From Bacillota bacterium (lineage in GTDB: Bacteria > Bacillota > Sulfobacillia > JAJZYS01 > JAJYTV01), in contig JAJYNV010000375.1 of the NCBI GenBank assembly GCA_021786135.1, forward strand, positions 1 through 15,117: a stretch of DNA of 15,117 nucleotides, read 5' to 3'. Made by a program: the position numbers and the translations under genes. The notes beneath the pieces were generated by a model. That model had not been told where the DNA came from, searched no databases, and was given only the letters and a program-made list of their open reading frames with translations. This document shows positions 1 through 5,711 of the stretch, piece after piece (position 1 is the first letter of the stretch; the number at the start of each line of letters is the position of its first letter).

Positions 1-114
1 TCCGATCTAGGGGCGGCGTCCGGAGCGAAGGACATCCCGGAGTCGATCCTGCACGCCGGAGCGGCCGTGGCGCAGGCGGCCGGCTACATCGAGGAGACGA
101 GGGTCAGCGTATGA
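1..114 (+). CDS. C-terminal end of an HdrA/QmoA-like FAD oxidoreductase (partial)
   Basis: Only the last 37 codons are in the window, read in frame 1 and ending at TGA 112-114. The residues GAASGAKDIPESILHAGAA match the closing segment of HdrA/QmoA-type flavoproteins, where a 'G-x-x-x-G-P/A-K-D-I-P-E-S' stretch contributes to the FAD site before a final alpha helix. The stop codon overlaps the ATG of the next gene (ATGA), so the two are translationally coupled. Because the next gene is itself an HdrA, this would be a tandem pair of HdrA-like flavoproteins, as in QmoA/QmoB. The rest of the protein, including whether it carries ferredoxin domains, lies outside the window. The family call rests on this short tail and on the neighbours, so the subfamily is uncertain. 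Confidence 0.7.
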   Translation, partial: SDLGAASGAKDIPESILHAGAAVAQAAGYIEETRVSV

Positions 115-1841
115 GCGAACGCAAGATCGGCGTGTACGTCTGCCACTGCGGCGGCAACATCTCGGATTACGTCGACGTGGACCGGGTGGTGGACGCCGTC
201 AAGGGCGAGGAGGATGTGGTAGTCGCCCGCACGGCGATGTTCACCTGCTCCGACGCGACCCAGCAGGAGATCTACGACGACATCCAGCAGCTTGGCCTTG
301 ACGGGCTCGTCGTGGCGTCCTGCTCGCCCAAGCTGCACACCTTCACCTTCCGCGGCGTCGCCAAGCGCGCGGGGCTGAATCCCTTCCTCTACACGCAGGT
401 CAATGTGCGTGAGCAGTGCTCATGGGCGCATACCGACGATCACGCCGGCGCCACGGAGAAGGCGATTCGGCTGGTCCGCGCCGGCATCGCCCGCACGAGG
501 CTCCTCGAGCCGCTGGAACCGACGGTCGTGGAAACGGTGCCGAAGACGCTCGTCATCGGGGCAGGCATCGCGGGCCTCAGGGCTGCCCTCGGCCTTGCGG
601 ATATCGGACTCTCCGTCGTCGTGGTGGAGCGCGAGGCCGAGGTAGGAGGCTGGGTGCGGCGACTCGGCCCGATGTACCCGCACGACAAGGTCGGCGCCGA
701 CCTGATCCGCCAACTCGAGTCAGAGGTCCGGCGACGCGAGAACATCGCGCTCTTCACCTCGGCGGAGGTCGTGCGCAAGGCGGGATCGTTCGGCAACTAC
801 ATGGTCGACATCAAGACCCATGGGCAGTCCTCGATGACGATGCAGCTGCAGGTAGGATCGATCATCGTGGCGACGGGCTTCGACACGTACCAACCCGAGG
901 AGGGGGAGTACGGGTACGGCATCGAGGGCGTCGTCACGCTGCCGGAGTACAGGGCCATGCTCGACGCGGGCGAGGGGCCCCTCATCCACCACGGGCGGGT
1001 TGTCCAGAGCGTGGCCTACGTCTACTGCGTCGGAAGCCGCCAGGGCGACGGGGGCCCACACCAGTACTGCTCCCGCTTCTGCTGCTCGGCCGCGGTGCAC
1101 TCCGCCCTTCTTCTCCACCGCCGCGATCCAGCCGCGCACCAGTACCACCTCTACCGTGACATGCGGACCTATGGACGTTACGAACTCATGTTCCTCGAAT
1201 CCCGGGACAAGGGCTCGCTGTACCTCAAGTTCCCGGAGGATGAGCCTCCCGCGGTGCAGCGGGGCACAGACGGCCGCCTGCTCGTTACCGTGCGCGATCA
1301 GCTGACGGACCAGAGCGAGGTGCAGATTCCGGTCGACCTCGTAGTGCTGGTCACCGGCATGGTGCCGCGCGAGAACGAAGAGCTCGTCCAGGCCCTCAAG
1401 CTCCCGGTGGGGCGCGACGGCTTCTTCAACGAGATCCACCCGAAGCTGCGTCCTGTCGAGACCGTGGTGGACGGCGTCGCGATCTGCGGTGCCTGCCAGT
1501 TCCCCAAGAACGCATCGGAAAGCGTCGCGTCTGGACTCGCCGCCGTGACGCAGAGCGCGGCCATGCTCAAGCGGGGCCGCGCGGAACTCGACCCTCAGGT
1601 GGCCGCGGTGGATCCCGAACTCTGTTCGGACTGCGGTACCTGCTACGGAATCTGCCCCTACGGAGCGATCAGCCCGCGGGACCTCACGACGGGCAAGCGC
1701 GTCGCGGCTATCGACCCGGCGACATGCAAAGGCTGCGGCGGCTGCGCACCCGAGTGCCCGGAGCGCGCGATCAACCTGCAGGGCTACACTCGAGCCCAGA
1801 TCCTGGCCATGATCGATGGCCTGACGAAGGAGGTCGTCTGA
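111..1841 (+). CDS. hdrA: HdrA-like CoB-CoM heterodisulfide reductase subunit A: FAD plus two C-terminal 4Fe-4S clusters
   Basis: This 576-residue cytoplasmic flavoprotein is the electron-distributing subunit of a soluble heterodisulfide-reductase-like complex. Residues 1-105 form the HdrA N-terminal domain, with CHCGGNI (C11, C13), C46, C71 (VASCSPKLH) and C103 (NVREQCSW). A Rossmann FAD site follows (GAGIAGLRAAL, 150-160, then an acidic strand end at VVVER). The HdrA hallmark cysteines are C306 (YCVGSR), C320 and C324/C325 (YCSRFCCSAA). GMVPR and the GACQFPKNASESVASG stretch close the FAD fold. Two 4Fe-4S motifs lie at C505/508/511/515 and C539/542/545/549, each with the final Cys followed by Pro. 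The length fits an HdrA without a fused MvhD domain. The ATG overlaps the upstream stop, and the next ORF starts one base after the stop. Family assignment is firm. The physiological direction (sulfur oxidation, bifurcation or reduction) is inferred only from context. Confidence 0.93.
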   Translation: MSERKIGVYVCHCGGNISDYVDVDRVVDAVKGEEDVVVARTAMFTCSDATQQEIYDDIQQLGLDGLVVASCSPKLHTFTFRGVAKRAGLNPFLYTQVNVREQCSWAHTDDHAGATEKAIRLVRAGIARTRLLEPLEPTVVETVPKTLVIGAGIAGLRAALGLADIGLSVVVVEREAEVGGWVRRLGPMYPHDKVGADLIRQLESEVRRRENIALFTSAEVVRKAGSFGNYMVDIKTHGQSSMTMQLQVGSIIVATGFDTYQPEEGEYGYGIEGVVTLPEYRAMLDAGEGPLIHHGRVVQSVAYVYCVGSRQGDGGPHQYCSRFCCSAAVHSALLLHRRDPAAHQYHLYRDMRTYGRYELMFLESRDKGSLYLKFPEDEPPAVQRGTDGRLLVTVRDQLTDQSEVQIPVDLVVLVTGMVPRENEELVQALKLPVGRDGFFNEIHPKLRPVETVVDGVAICGACQFPKNASESVASGLAAVTQSAAMLKRGRAELDPQVAAVDPELCSDCGTCYGICPYGAISPRDLTTGKRVAAIDPATCKGCGGCAPECPERAINLQGYTRAQILAMIDGLTKEVV

Positions 1842-1842
1842 G

Positions 1843-2091
1843 ATGGCGCCAGGAGGCCGCGATGTGCGCGAGGTCATCCGCGAGGGTCCGCTCTGGCGCC
1901 AGAAGATCCTGCAGGTCCTGCAGGACGGCCCGCACACGGTGAAGGAGGTCGCACAGGCGATCGGGGCACCTGCGCACGAGACCATATACTGGGTAATGGA
2001 CCTGCGCAAGTACGGCTGGATCGCCGAGCTGCCCGATCCGGACGACGAGGGGCTGTTCTCCTACCAGGCCATCGAAAGGAAGGGAAGCTGA
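1843..2091 (+). CDS. Small winged-helix protein inside the hdr operon
   Basis: An 82-residue protein with a probable winged helix-turn-helix fold. A first helix lies at residues 17-28 (LWRQKILQVLQD). The HTH pair follows at about 32-58 (TVKEVAQAIGAPAHETIYW, then a recognition-like helix ending in LRKYGWI), and a two-strand wing at 60-76 contains the acidic turn PDPDDEG. No cysteines and no membrane segment are visible. It starts one base after the hdrA stop, and its TGA shares one base with the hdrC ATG (TGATG), so it is co-translated with the complex. An unnamed small gene between hdrA and the downstream hdrC/hdrB pair is a known feature of sulfur-oxidising hdr clusters (order A-hyp-C2-B2); equating this gene with that one is inference from position. 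It could be a regulator or a structural or assembly subunit that uses the fold for protein contacts. Confidence 0.8.
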   Translation: MAPGGRDVREVIREGPLWRQKILQVLQDGPHTVKEVAQAIGAPAHETIYWVMDLRKYGWIAELPDPDDEGLFSYQAIERKGS

Positions 2092-2393
2092 TGACCGTTC
2101 TCACGCCCGATCTCGTGGACCAAGTGCGCGAGAACGCGGAGTTCAACGCCTCGGCCTGCATGAACTGCGGCGTATGCACGGCGATCTGCCCGCTTGGGTC
2201 CGAGCACCTGCCGCGGGGGATCTTCCGCTACGTCCTGCTCGGCATGAAAGAGGAACTCCTCAAGCAACAGGAGACGGTGTTCTCTTGCCTGCTGTGCAAG
2301 ATGTGCGAAGTGAACTGCCCCGCTGGCGTCCACATCGTCGAGAACGTCCGCACGTTGCGGCACTACTTCGACCGGCAAGCCTTCGGGCTTTGA
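2091..2393 (+). CDS. hdrC: HdrC-like iron-sulfur subunit
   Basis: This 100-residue ferredoxin-like protein has two classic 4Fe-4S motifs. One is CMNCGVCTAICP (C23, C26, C29, C33); the other is CLLCKMCEVNCP (C66, C69, C72, C76). They are separated by a helical linker containing LPRGIFRYVLLGMKEELL, the typical HdrC/GlpC-type spacing and linker. In Hdr complexes HdrC carries electrons between the flavin subunit HdrA and the noncubane-cluster subunit HdrB. It has no transmembrane helices, so the complex is of the soluble HdrABC type rather than the membrane HdrDE or QmoC type. Its ATG overlaps the upstream stop by one base, and hdrB begins 13 bases after its stop. The family is clear. The electron partner outside the complex is not identifiable from this window. 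Confidence 0.92.
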   Translation: MTVLTPDLVDQVRENAEFNASACMNCGVCTAICPLGSEHLPRGIFRYVLLGMKEELLKQQETVFSCLLCKMCEVNCPAGVHIVENVRTLRHYFDRQAFGL

Positions 2394-2406
2394 GGAGGCG
2401 CGCGCG

Positions 2407-3366
2407 ATGCCACTGCCCACGGGCGATACGATCGGAATCCTGACCGACAACCTCCGTCTCAGACGGTCCGTCCTGCCCATCCCGGTCGAGAGTGCCATCC
2501 GATGGACGAAGGGCCTGAACCTGCCACGCGGCGGGAAGCGCGTGCTGTACACCGGTCTCATGTACCAGTTGATTCCGTACATTGAGGACCTCGTAGAAGC
2601 CCAGACGAAGCTCGGCGACTCCTGGCTCGCCGGTCTGACCGGTGTCGGCCGCAGGATGAACAGGCTCATCAATGTGGCGGCGTTCCTGGCCCACCCCTCG
2701 AAGCAGGAGCAGGAGGCCTACGACCGCATCCCACGCAACGTGGCGCTTTTGTTGCAGCGCGCTGGGGTCGAGTTCGGCTCCCTCTACGAGGACGACCTTT
2801 ACTCTGGGGCGCTCGCCTACGATCTGGGGGCCGACGAAGCACTGCGCGCGCATGCGCAGAAGGTCTACGCAGCTCTCAAGAAACATGGCGTTCAGGAAGT
2901 CGTGACGATCGACCCGCATACGACGAACATGCTGCGCTCCGTCTATCCCGCCTTGATCGAAGACTACGACATCCGTGTGCGCAACTACCTCGAGGTGCTG
3001 GCAGAGGCCGAGATGCTGCCGCACCACAGACTTGAGGGCGACGTCGCCATCCATGACTCATGCGTCTTCGCCCGATACGAGGGTGTGGTGGCGCAGCCTC
3101 GCCTTCTGCTCGAGGGCGCCGGTCTCACTTTGTGCGAACCCCACCATGCCGGCACCATGACCTGGTGCTGCGGTGGTCCGGTGGAATCGCTCTACCCCCA
3201 GAAGGCTGCGCAGCAGGCGGAGCGCCGCGTCGAGGAACTGCACGCGGTGGCCGACCGCGGCGTCACCATGTGCCCGCTCTGCTACGTCAACCTGCAGAAG
3301 GCGGCGCAAGACCGCATGCGCTTCGACGACATCTCCGACTACCTCTTGCAGGCGTACGAAGGGTGA
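2407..3366 (+). CDS. hdrB: HdrB-like subunit with one intact and one degenerate CCG domain
   Basis: A 319-residue HdrB-type protein. The C-terminal CCG domain is complete: C219 (HDSC), C254-C255-G256 (WCCGGP) and C289-x2-C292 (MCPLC), with about 34 residues from the first Cys to the CCG and 33 from there to CxxC, as expected for a noncubane 4Fe-4S ligand set. The N-terminal domain keeps the fold signature but not the ligands: YTG (48-50) stands where the first Cys is expected, YSG (132-134) replaces CCG, and IDPHTT (168-173) replaces CPxC. The protein should therefore bind one special cluster rather than two. It follows hdrC by 13 bases, with a purine-rich GAGG-containing leader. The likely role is thiol/disulfide or persulfide chemistry at the tip of the Hdr-like complex. 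Some HdrB paralogues may naturally carry a single cluster; I cannot check which subgroup this is. Confidence 0.9.
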   Translation: MPLPTGDTIGILTDNLRLRRSVLPIPVESAIRWTKGLNLPRGGKRVLYTGLMYQLIPYIEDLVEAQTKLGDSWLAGLTGVGRRMNRLINVAAFLAHPSKQEQEAYDRIPRNVALLLQRAGVEFGSLYEDDLYSGALAYDLGADEALRAHAQKVYAALKKHGVQEVVTIDPHTTNMLRSVYPALIEDYDIRVRNYLEVLAEAEMLPHHRLEGDVAIHDSCVFARYEGVVAQPRLLLEGAGLTLCEPHHAGTMTWCCGGPVESLYPQKAAQQAERRVEELHAVADRGVTMCPLCYVNLQKAAQDRMRFDDISDYLLQAYEG

Positions 3367-3469
3367 GGACGGGCGGACACACCGAGCGGGGACGTCGCTA
3401 GCCTGCTGCGGAATGCTGGCTCGCGCGACATGGCCCTCGGACCGCGTGGCCGCATGGCGTCCGCGGCGA

Positions 3470-3489
3470 CCCCGGCCGACCGACCGGGG
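3470..3489 (+). other. Short GC-rich inverted repeat in the DsrE-family leader
   Basis: CCCCGG (3470-3475) and CCGGGG (3484-3489) form a six-base-pair stem with an eight-base loop. It stands 5 bases before the purine-rich SD (about 3495-3505) of the DsrE-like gene, within the 146-base gap after hdrB. No T-tract follows, so it is not a convincing terminator. It could slow read-through or stabilise the downstream mRNA. It may also be chance in such GC-rich DNA. Confidence 0.3.
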
Positions 3490-3512
3490 CTAGAAGGAAA
3501 GGGGGATTCCAA

Positions 3513-3926
3513 GTGTCCAGCATGGTCATCGGCTTGGCGAGCGGAAGCGTCGAAAAACTCCTGGTGACCTCCACGGTGGTAGGCGGCGCTGTGGCATTGG
3601 ACATGGAGGTGGACATCTATCTCCTGCTGGGAGGCGCGCGAGCCTTCCGTGCCGATGTGGCCGGCACCGACCAGGCCATCTACGACTATCCTCAGCTGCG
3701 CGCGGAGATGCAGGATGGGCTCCAGAAGAACGCCATCCCGGATCCCTTCAGCATGCTGCGGAACCTCAAGAAGGACGGCCAACTGCGCGTCCATGTCTGC
3801 GCGACGGCCGGGAAGATCTGGGGGGCCACAAGCACGGACGACTTCATCGACCTCGTGGACGACATCGTGGGCATCGGCGAGTACGTGATCAAGTCGAGCG
3901 AGGCGGACGTGGCCCAGATGCTGTGA
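3513..3926 (+). CDS. DsrE-family (DsrE2-like) sulfur-transfer protein
   Basis: A 137-residue soluble protein of the DsrE/F-like fold. The opening IGLASGSVEKLLVTSTVV and the following AVALDMEVDIYLLLGG match the first beta-alpha-beta unit of DsrE2-type proteins ('ASGsxeKLyaa...GAVAxgMEVxIf'). A single Cys, C96 in LRVHVCATAG, sits where the family places its persulfide-carrying cysteine. The C-terminal half (DDFIDLVDDIVGIGEYVIKSSEAD) is also typical. GTG 3513 is chosen because GGAAAGGGGG ends seven bases upstream; the in-frame ATG at 3522 would be too far away. DsrE-like proteins pass sulfane sulfur between TusA, rhodaneses and oxidising complexes, so its place 146 bases after hdrB suggests it feeds or unloads the Hdr-like complex. 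No TusA or lipoate-binding protein is visible in the window. A strong hairpin follows 9 bases after the stop. Confidence 0.85.
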   Translation: MSSMVIGLASGSVEKLLVTSTVVGGAVALDMEVDIYLLLGGARAFRADVAGTDQAIYDYPQLRAEMQDGLQKNAIPDPFSMLRNLKKDGQLRVHVCATAGKIWGATSTDDFIDLVDDIVGIGEYVIKSSEADVAQML

Positions 3927-3935
3927 CCTCGAGGT

Positions 3936-3980
3936 ACCGCGGCGGTGCTTGTGGTCAACGGGCACCGCCGCGGTTGACCA
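3936..3980 (+). terminator. Strong hairpin after the DsrE-like gene, with a competing alternative hairpin
   Basis: ACCGCGGCGGTGC (3936-3948) pairs perfectly with GCACCGCCGCGGT (3962-3974), a 13-base-pair stem starting 9 bases after the stop. No T-run follows, so it is either a GC-driven terminator or a 3'-end stabiliser. A second stem, TGGTCAAC (3952-3959) with GTTGACCA (3973-3980), uses the loop and the last two bases of the first stem. The two folds are mutually exclusive, as in an attenuator. Confidence 0.6.
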
Positions 3981-4248
3981 ACTGCCCCTGCTGGTGTTCG
4001 CATGTCGCAAACATGCCGGGGTGCGCAGGATGTCACCTGCGCTGGACGAAGAGAACATCCGGGGCGGTATTGCCCCTGGGCGGAGAGCAGCAAGCGTTTT
4101 TGCGAGAAGAGCCACCGCCCGGATCCATCTCCCGCGCACTGCCTGCACGTCCTTGCCCCCACGGGCAAGGCGAGAGCCCCAAGACCAATGCGTTGCCTCG
4201 TCATGACGCAAGATCGCGTCTGCTGTCAGTAACTTTAGAGGTGGTACC
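3981..4248. other. Hairpin-rich non-coding stretch between the DsrE-like gene and the transposase
   Basis: Several frames are open here, as expected in GC-rich DNA, but none gives a recognisable protein or has a good SD. What is visible is a series of small perfect inverted repeats: GCATGT/ACATGC (4000-4005/4011-4016), GCGCAGG/CCTGCGC (4023-4029/4036-4042), CCTTGCCC/GGGCAAGG (4151-4158/4163-4170) and GACGC/GCGTC (4205-4209/4216-4220). The last 25 bases may hold the left end of the insertion element. I see no gene. Confidence 0.5.
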
Positions 4249-5604
4249 ATGCCTCGTGCCGGTTGGCGCAAGCCCGAGAGCGGTGAACGCCTATCCGATC
4301 ACGTTTCCATCAGCGTGCTGACGCGGGTCTACCCGCCAGCCGTCGTGGACGCGGCCATTGCTGCGACCGGCAAGAACGAGCAGCGTCGGCGCCTGCTCCC
4401 GGCGCGCGTCGTCATGTACGGCGTCATGGCCATGGCATTGTTCAGCGAGGACTCCTACGAGGAAGTCATGCGTCGCGTCGTGGACGGTCTATCGTGGCTC
4501 GCGGATTGGCGCACCTCGTGCGCCGTGCCGACGAAGGCGGCCATCAGCAAGGCAAGGGAGCGTCTGGGTACCGCCCCCCCGATGGCGCTTTTCAAGTCTG
4601 TCGTTCGGCCATTGGCGAGCAGGGGTCTGCGCGGCGTCTGGTACCGTGGGTGGCGCCTGATGAGCTTCGATTGCGCGACACTGGATGTGGCCGATACGCC
4701 CGAGAACGCCGGCCGCTTCGGCAAGGCGGCTACCCGCAGAGGCGAAGGCAGTACCGATTTGCCCCAGTTGCGCCTTGCAGCGCTGGCGGAGAACGGCACA
4801 CATGCCATCGTCGACGTGGCCATAGGGCCCGGCCAAGCCAACGAGGCGGATCTGAAGCGTCAGATCCTGCGCTCCTTGCATCCAGACATGCTCTGTCTCT
4901 CGCGCTGTACCTCGTTCAGTCTCCCGCTCTGGCAGGAAGCGGCCAAGAGTGATGCAGAGCTCCTATGGCAGGTACCCGACGATCAGGTCTTCACTGTCGT
5001 GCGGGAGCTGCCGGACGGCAGCTACATCAGCCGGATCTACGCCTCGGAGTATGACAGCCGCCAGGATCATGGCGGCAGCACTGTGCGCATCATCGACTGC
5101 GGCTGCCCCCACGGGGAGATGAGCTGCCGCCTTGTCTGCACCATCCTCGACCCCGACGTCGCGCCCGCAGCGGAACTCGCACGGCTCTACTGCACGCGCT
5201 GGACGTTTGACAGGGCCCTCGAAGAGCTGAAGTCGATGCAGGGTGCCCCCCGGCTTGTCCTGCGGAGCCGGACGCCGGACGGGGTCATCCAGGAAATCTA
5301 CGGCTACCTGCTGACGCACTACGCGATTCGCACCCTGGTATACGACTCAGAGGTGCCGGACGCGGTACCGGAGATCTCCGGCGCTCCCTTCCTGCCGACG
5401 ATCGACACCAGCCACGAGCCCAGTTGTGGCGGATGCCAGCGCATGGGTTGCCGGGGGTGCCCCTTCGCGCCGCAAGCCCACGTCGTCATCCGCGGAACTG
5501 CACAGCCGATCGCCGGTTACGAAGCGACGATGCCGCCCGACGGCGGCGTGCCGAGGATCCCGGTGCCCAGCGCACACTGAAGATCCTGCAAAGTCAGGGT
5601 GCTG
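4221..5604 (+). mobile_element. Candidate IS4-family insertion sequence (ends tentative)
   Basis: The transposase ORF is the only solid evidence. Possible ends lie very close to it. TGTCAGTAACTTTAG (4224-4238) before the ATG resembles, in reverse complement, the TGCAAAGTCAGGG (5587-5599) just after the stop; they share the ACTTT core but little else. TGCTG occurs immediately outside both (4221-4225 and 5600-5604) and could be a target duplication or chance. The weak similarity of the ends fits a decayed, immobile copy. Confidence 0.35.
4249..5580 (+). CDS. IS4-type transposase, full length but with altered catalytic residues
   Basis: A 443-residue protein. Residues 18-105 resemble the IS4 transposase N-terminal domain (ISVLTRVYPPAVVDAAI, then RRLLPARVVMYGVMAMALF). 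The DDE nuclease core follows. D1 is D141 (SFDCATLDVADTPEN). In the strand where relatives read roughly LLLADRGFxS, this protein reads LCLSRCTSFS, placing R219 at the D2 position. The Y-x2-R-x3-E-x6-K signature near the end becomes Y314-CT-R-WTF-D321-RALEEL-K328, so the catalytic Glu is Asp. The reading frame is intact with no internal stop or frameshift. The C-terminal tail carries C393-x2-C396-x4-C401-x2-C404. The ATG has AGAGGTGG a few bases upstream. The fold is recognised with confidence; loss of activity is inferred from the two substitutions, assuming my by-eye alignment is right. Confidence 0.85.
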   Translation: MPRAGWRKPESGERLSDHVSISVLTRVYPPAVVDAAIAATGKNEQRRRLLPARVVMYGVMAMALFSEDSYEEVMRRVVDGLSWLADWRTSCAVPTKAAISKARERLGTAPPMALFKSVVRPLASRGLRGVWYRGWRLMSFDCATLDVADTPENAGRFGKAATRRGEGSTDLPQLRLAALAENGTHAIVDVAIGPGQANEADLKRQILRSLHPDMLCLSRCTSFSLPLWQEAAKSDAELLWQVPDDQVFTVVRELPDGSYISRIYASEYDSRQDHGGSTVRIIDCGCPHGEMSCRLVCTILDPDVAPAAELARLYCTRWTFDRALEELKSMQGAPRLVLRSRTPDGVIQEIYGYLLTHYAIRTLVYDSEVPDAVPEISGAPFLPTIDTSHEPSCGGCQRMGCRGCPFAPQAHVVIRGTAQPIAGYEATMPPDGGVPRIPVPSAH

Positions 5605-5643
5605 CGCACCTGCTTCGAGATTGCGTCCCGTTCAGGGCCATTG

Positions 5644-5702
5644 CGCTCGGCCGCTCGATAAGGCGCGTCCAGGCTGTAGCGTCACCGCGCACCGGCCGAG
5701 CG
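5644..5702. other. Inverted repeat between the convergent transposase and peptidase genes
   Basis: CGCTCGGCCG (5644-5653) and CGGCCGAGCG (5693-5702) are perfect 10-base inverted repeats separated by 39 bases. They lie in the 131-base gap between the transposase stop and the peptidase stop on the other strand. They could act as a bidirectional transcription barrier, but the long loop and lack of T-runs make this uncertain. Confidence 0.35.
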
Positions 5703-5711
5703 ACTTGCCCT

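Noticed and set aside
720..2009. Long open frame on the minus strand opposite hdrA (429 codons)
   Set aside because: It lies entirely across three clearly coding plus-strand genes, gives no recognisable domain and is the expected antisense by-product of GC-rich codon usage.
4023..4170. Possible CRISPR-like repeats in the hairpin-rich gap
   Set aside because: The inverted repeats differ from one another in sequence and spacing; no direct repeat unit recurs.
3339..4271. Minus-strand open frame spanning the DsrE-like gene and the intergenic hairpins (310 codons)
   Set aside because: No SD or recognisable domain, and the plus-strand DsrE-like gene is convincing; the frame is a compositional artefact.
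3923..4321. Small plus-strand open frames between the DsrE-like gene and the transposase
   Set aside because: All three frames are open in parts, none has a supported start or familiar sequence, and strong inverted repeats run through them.
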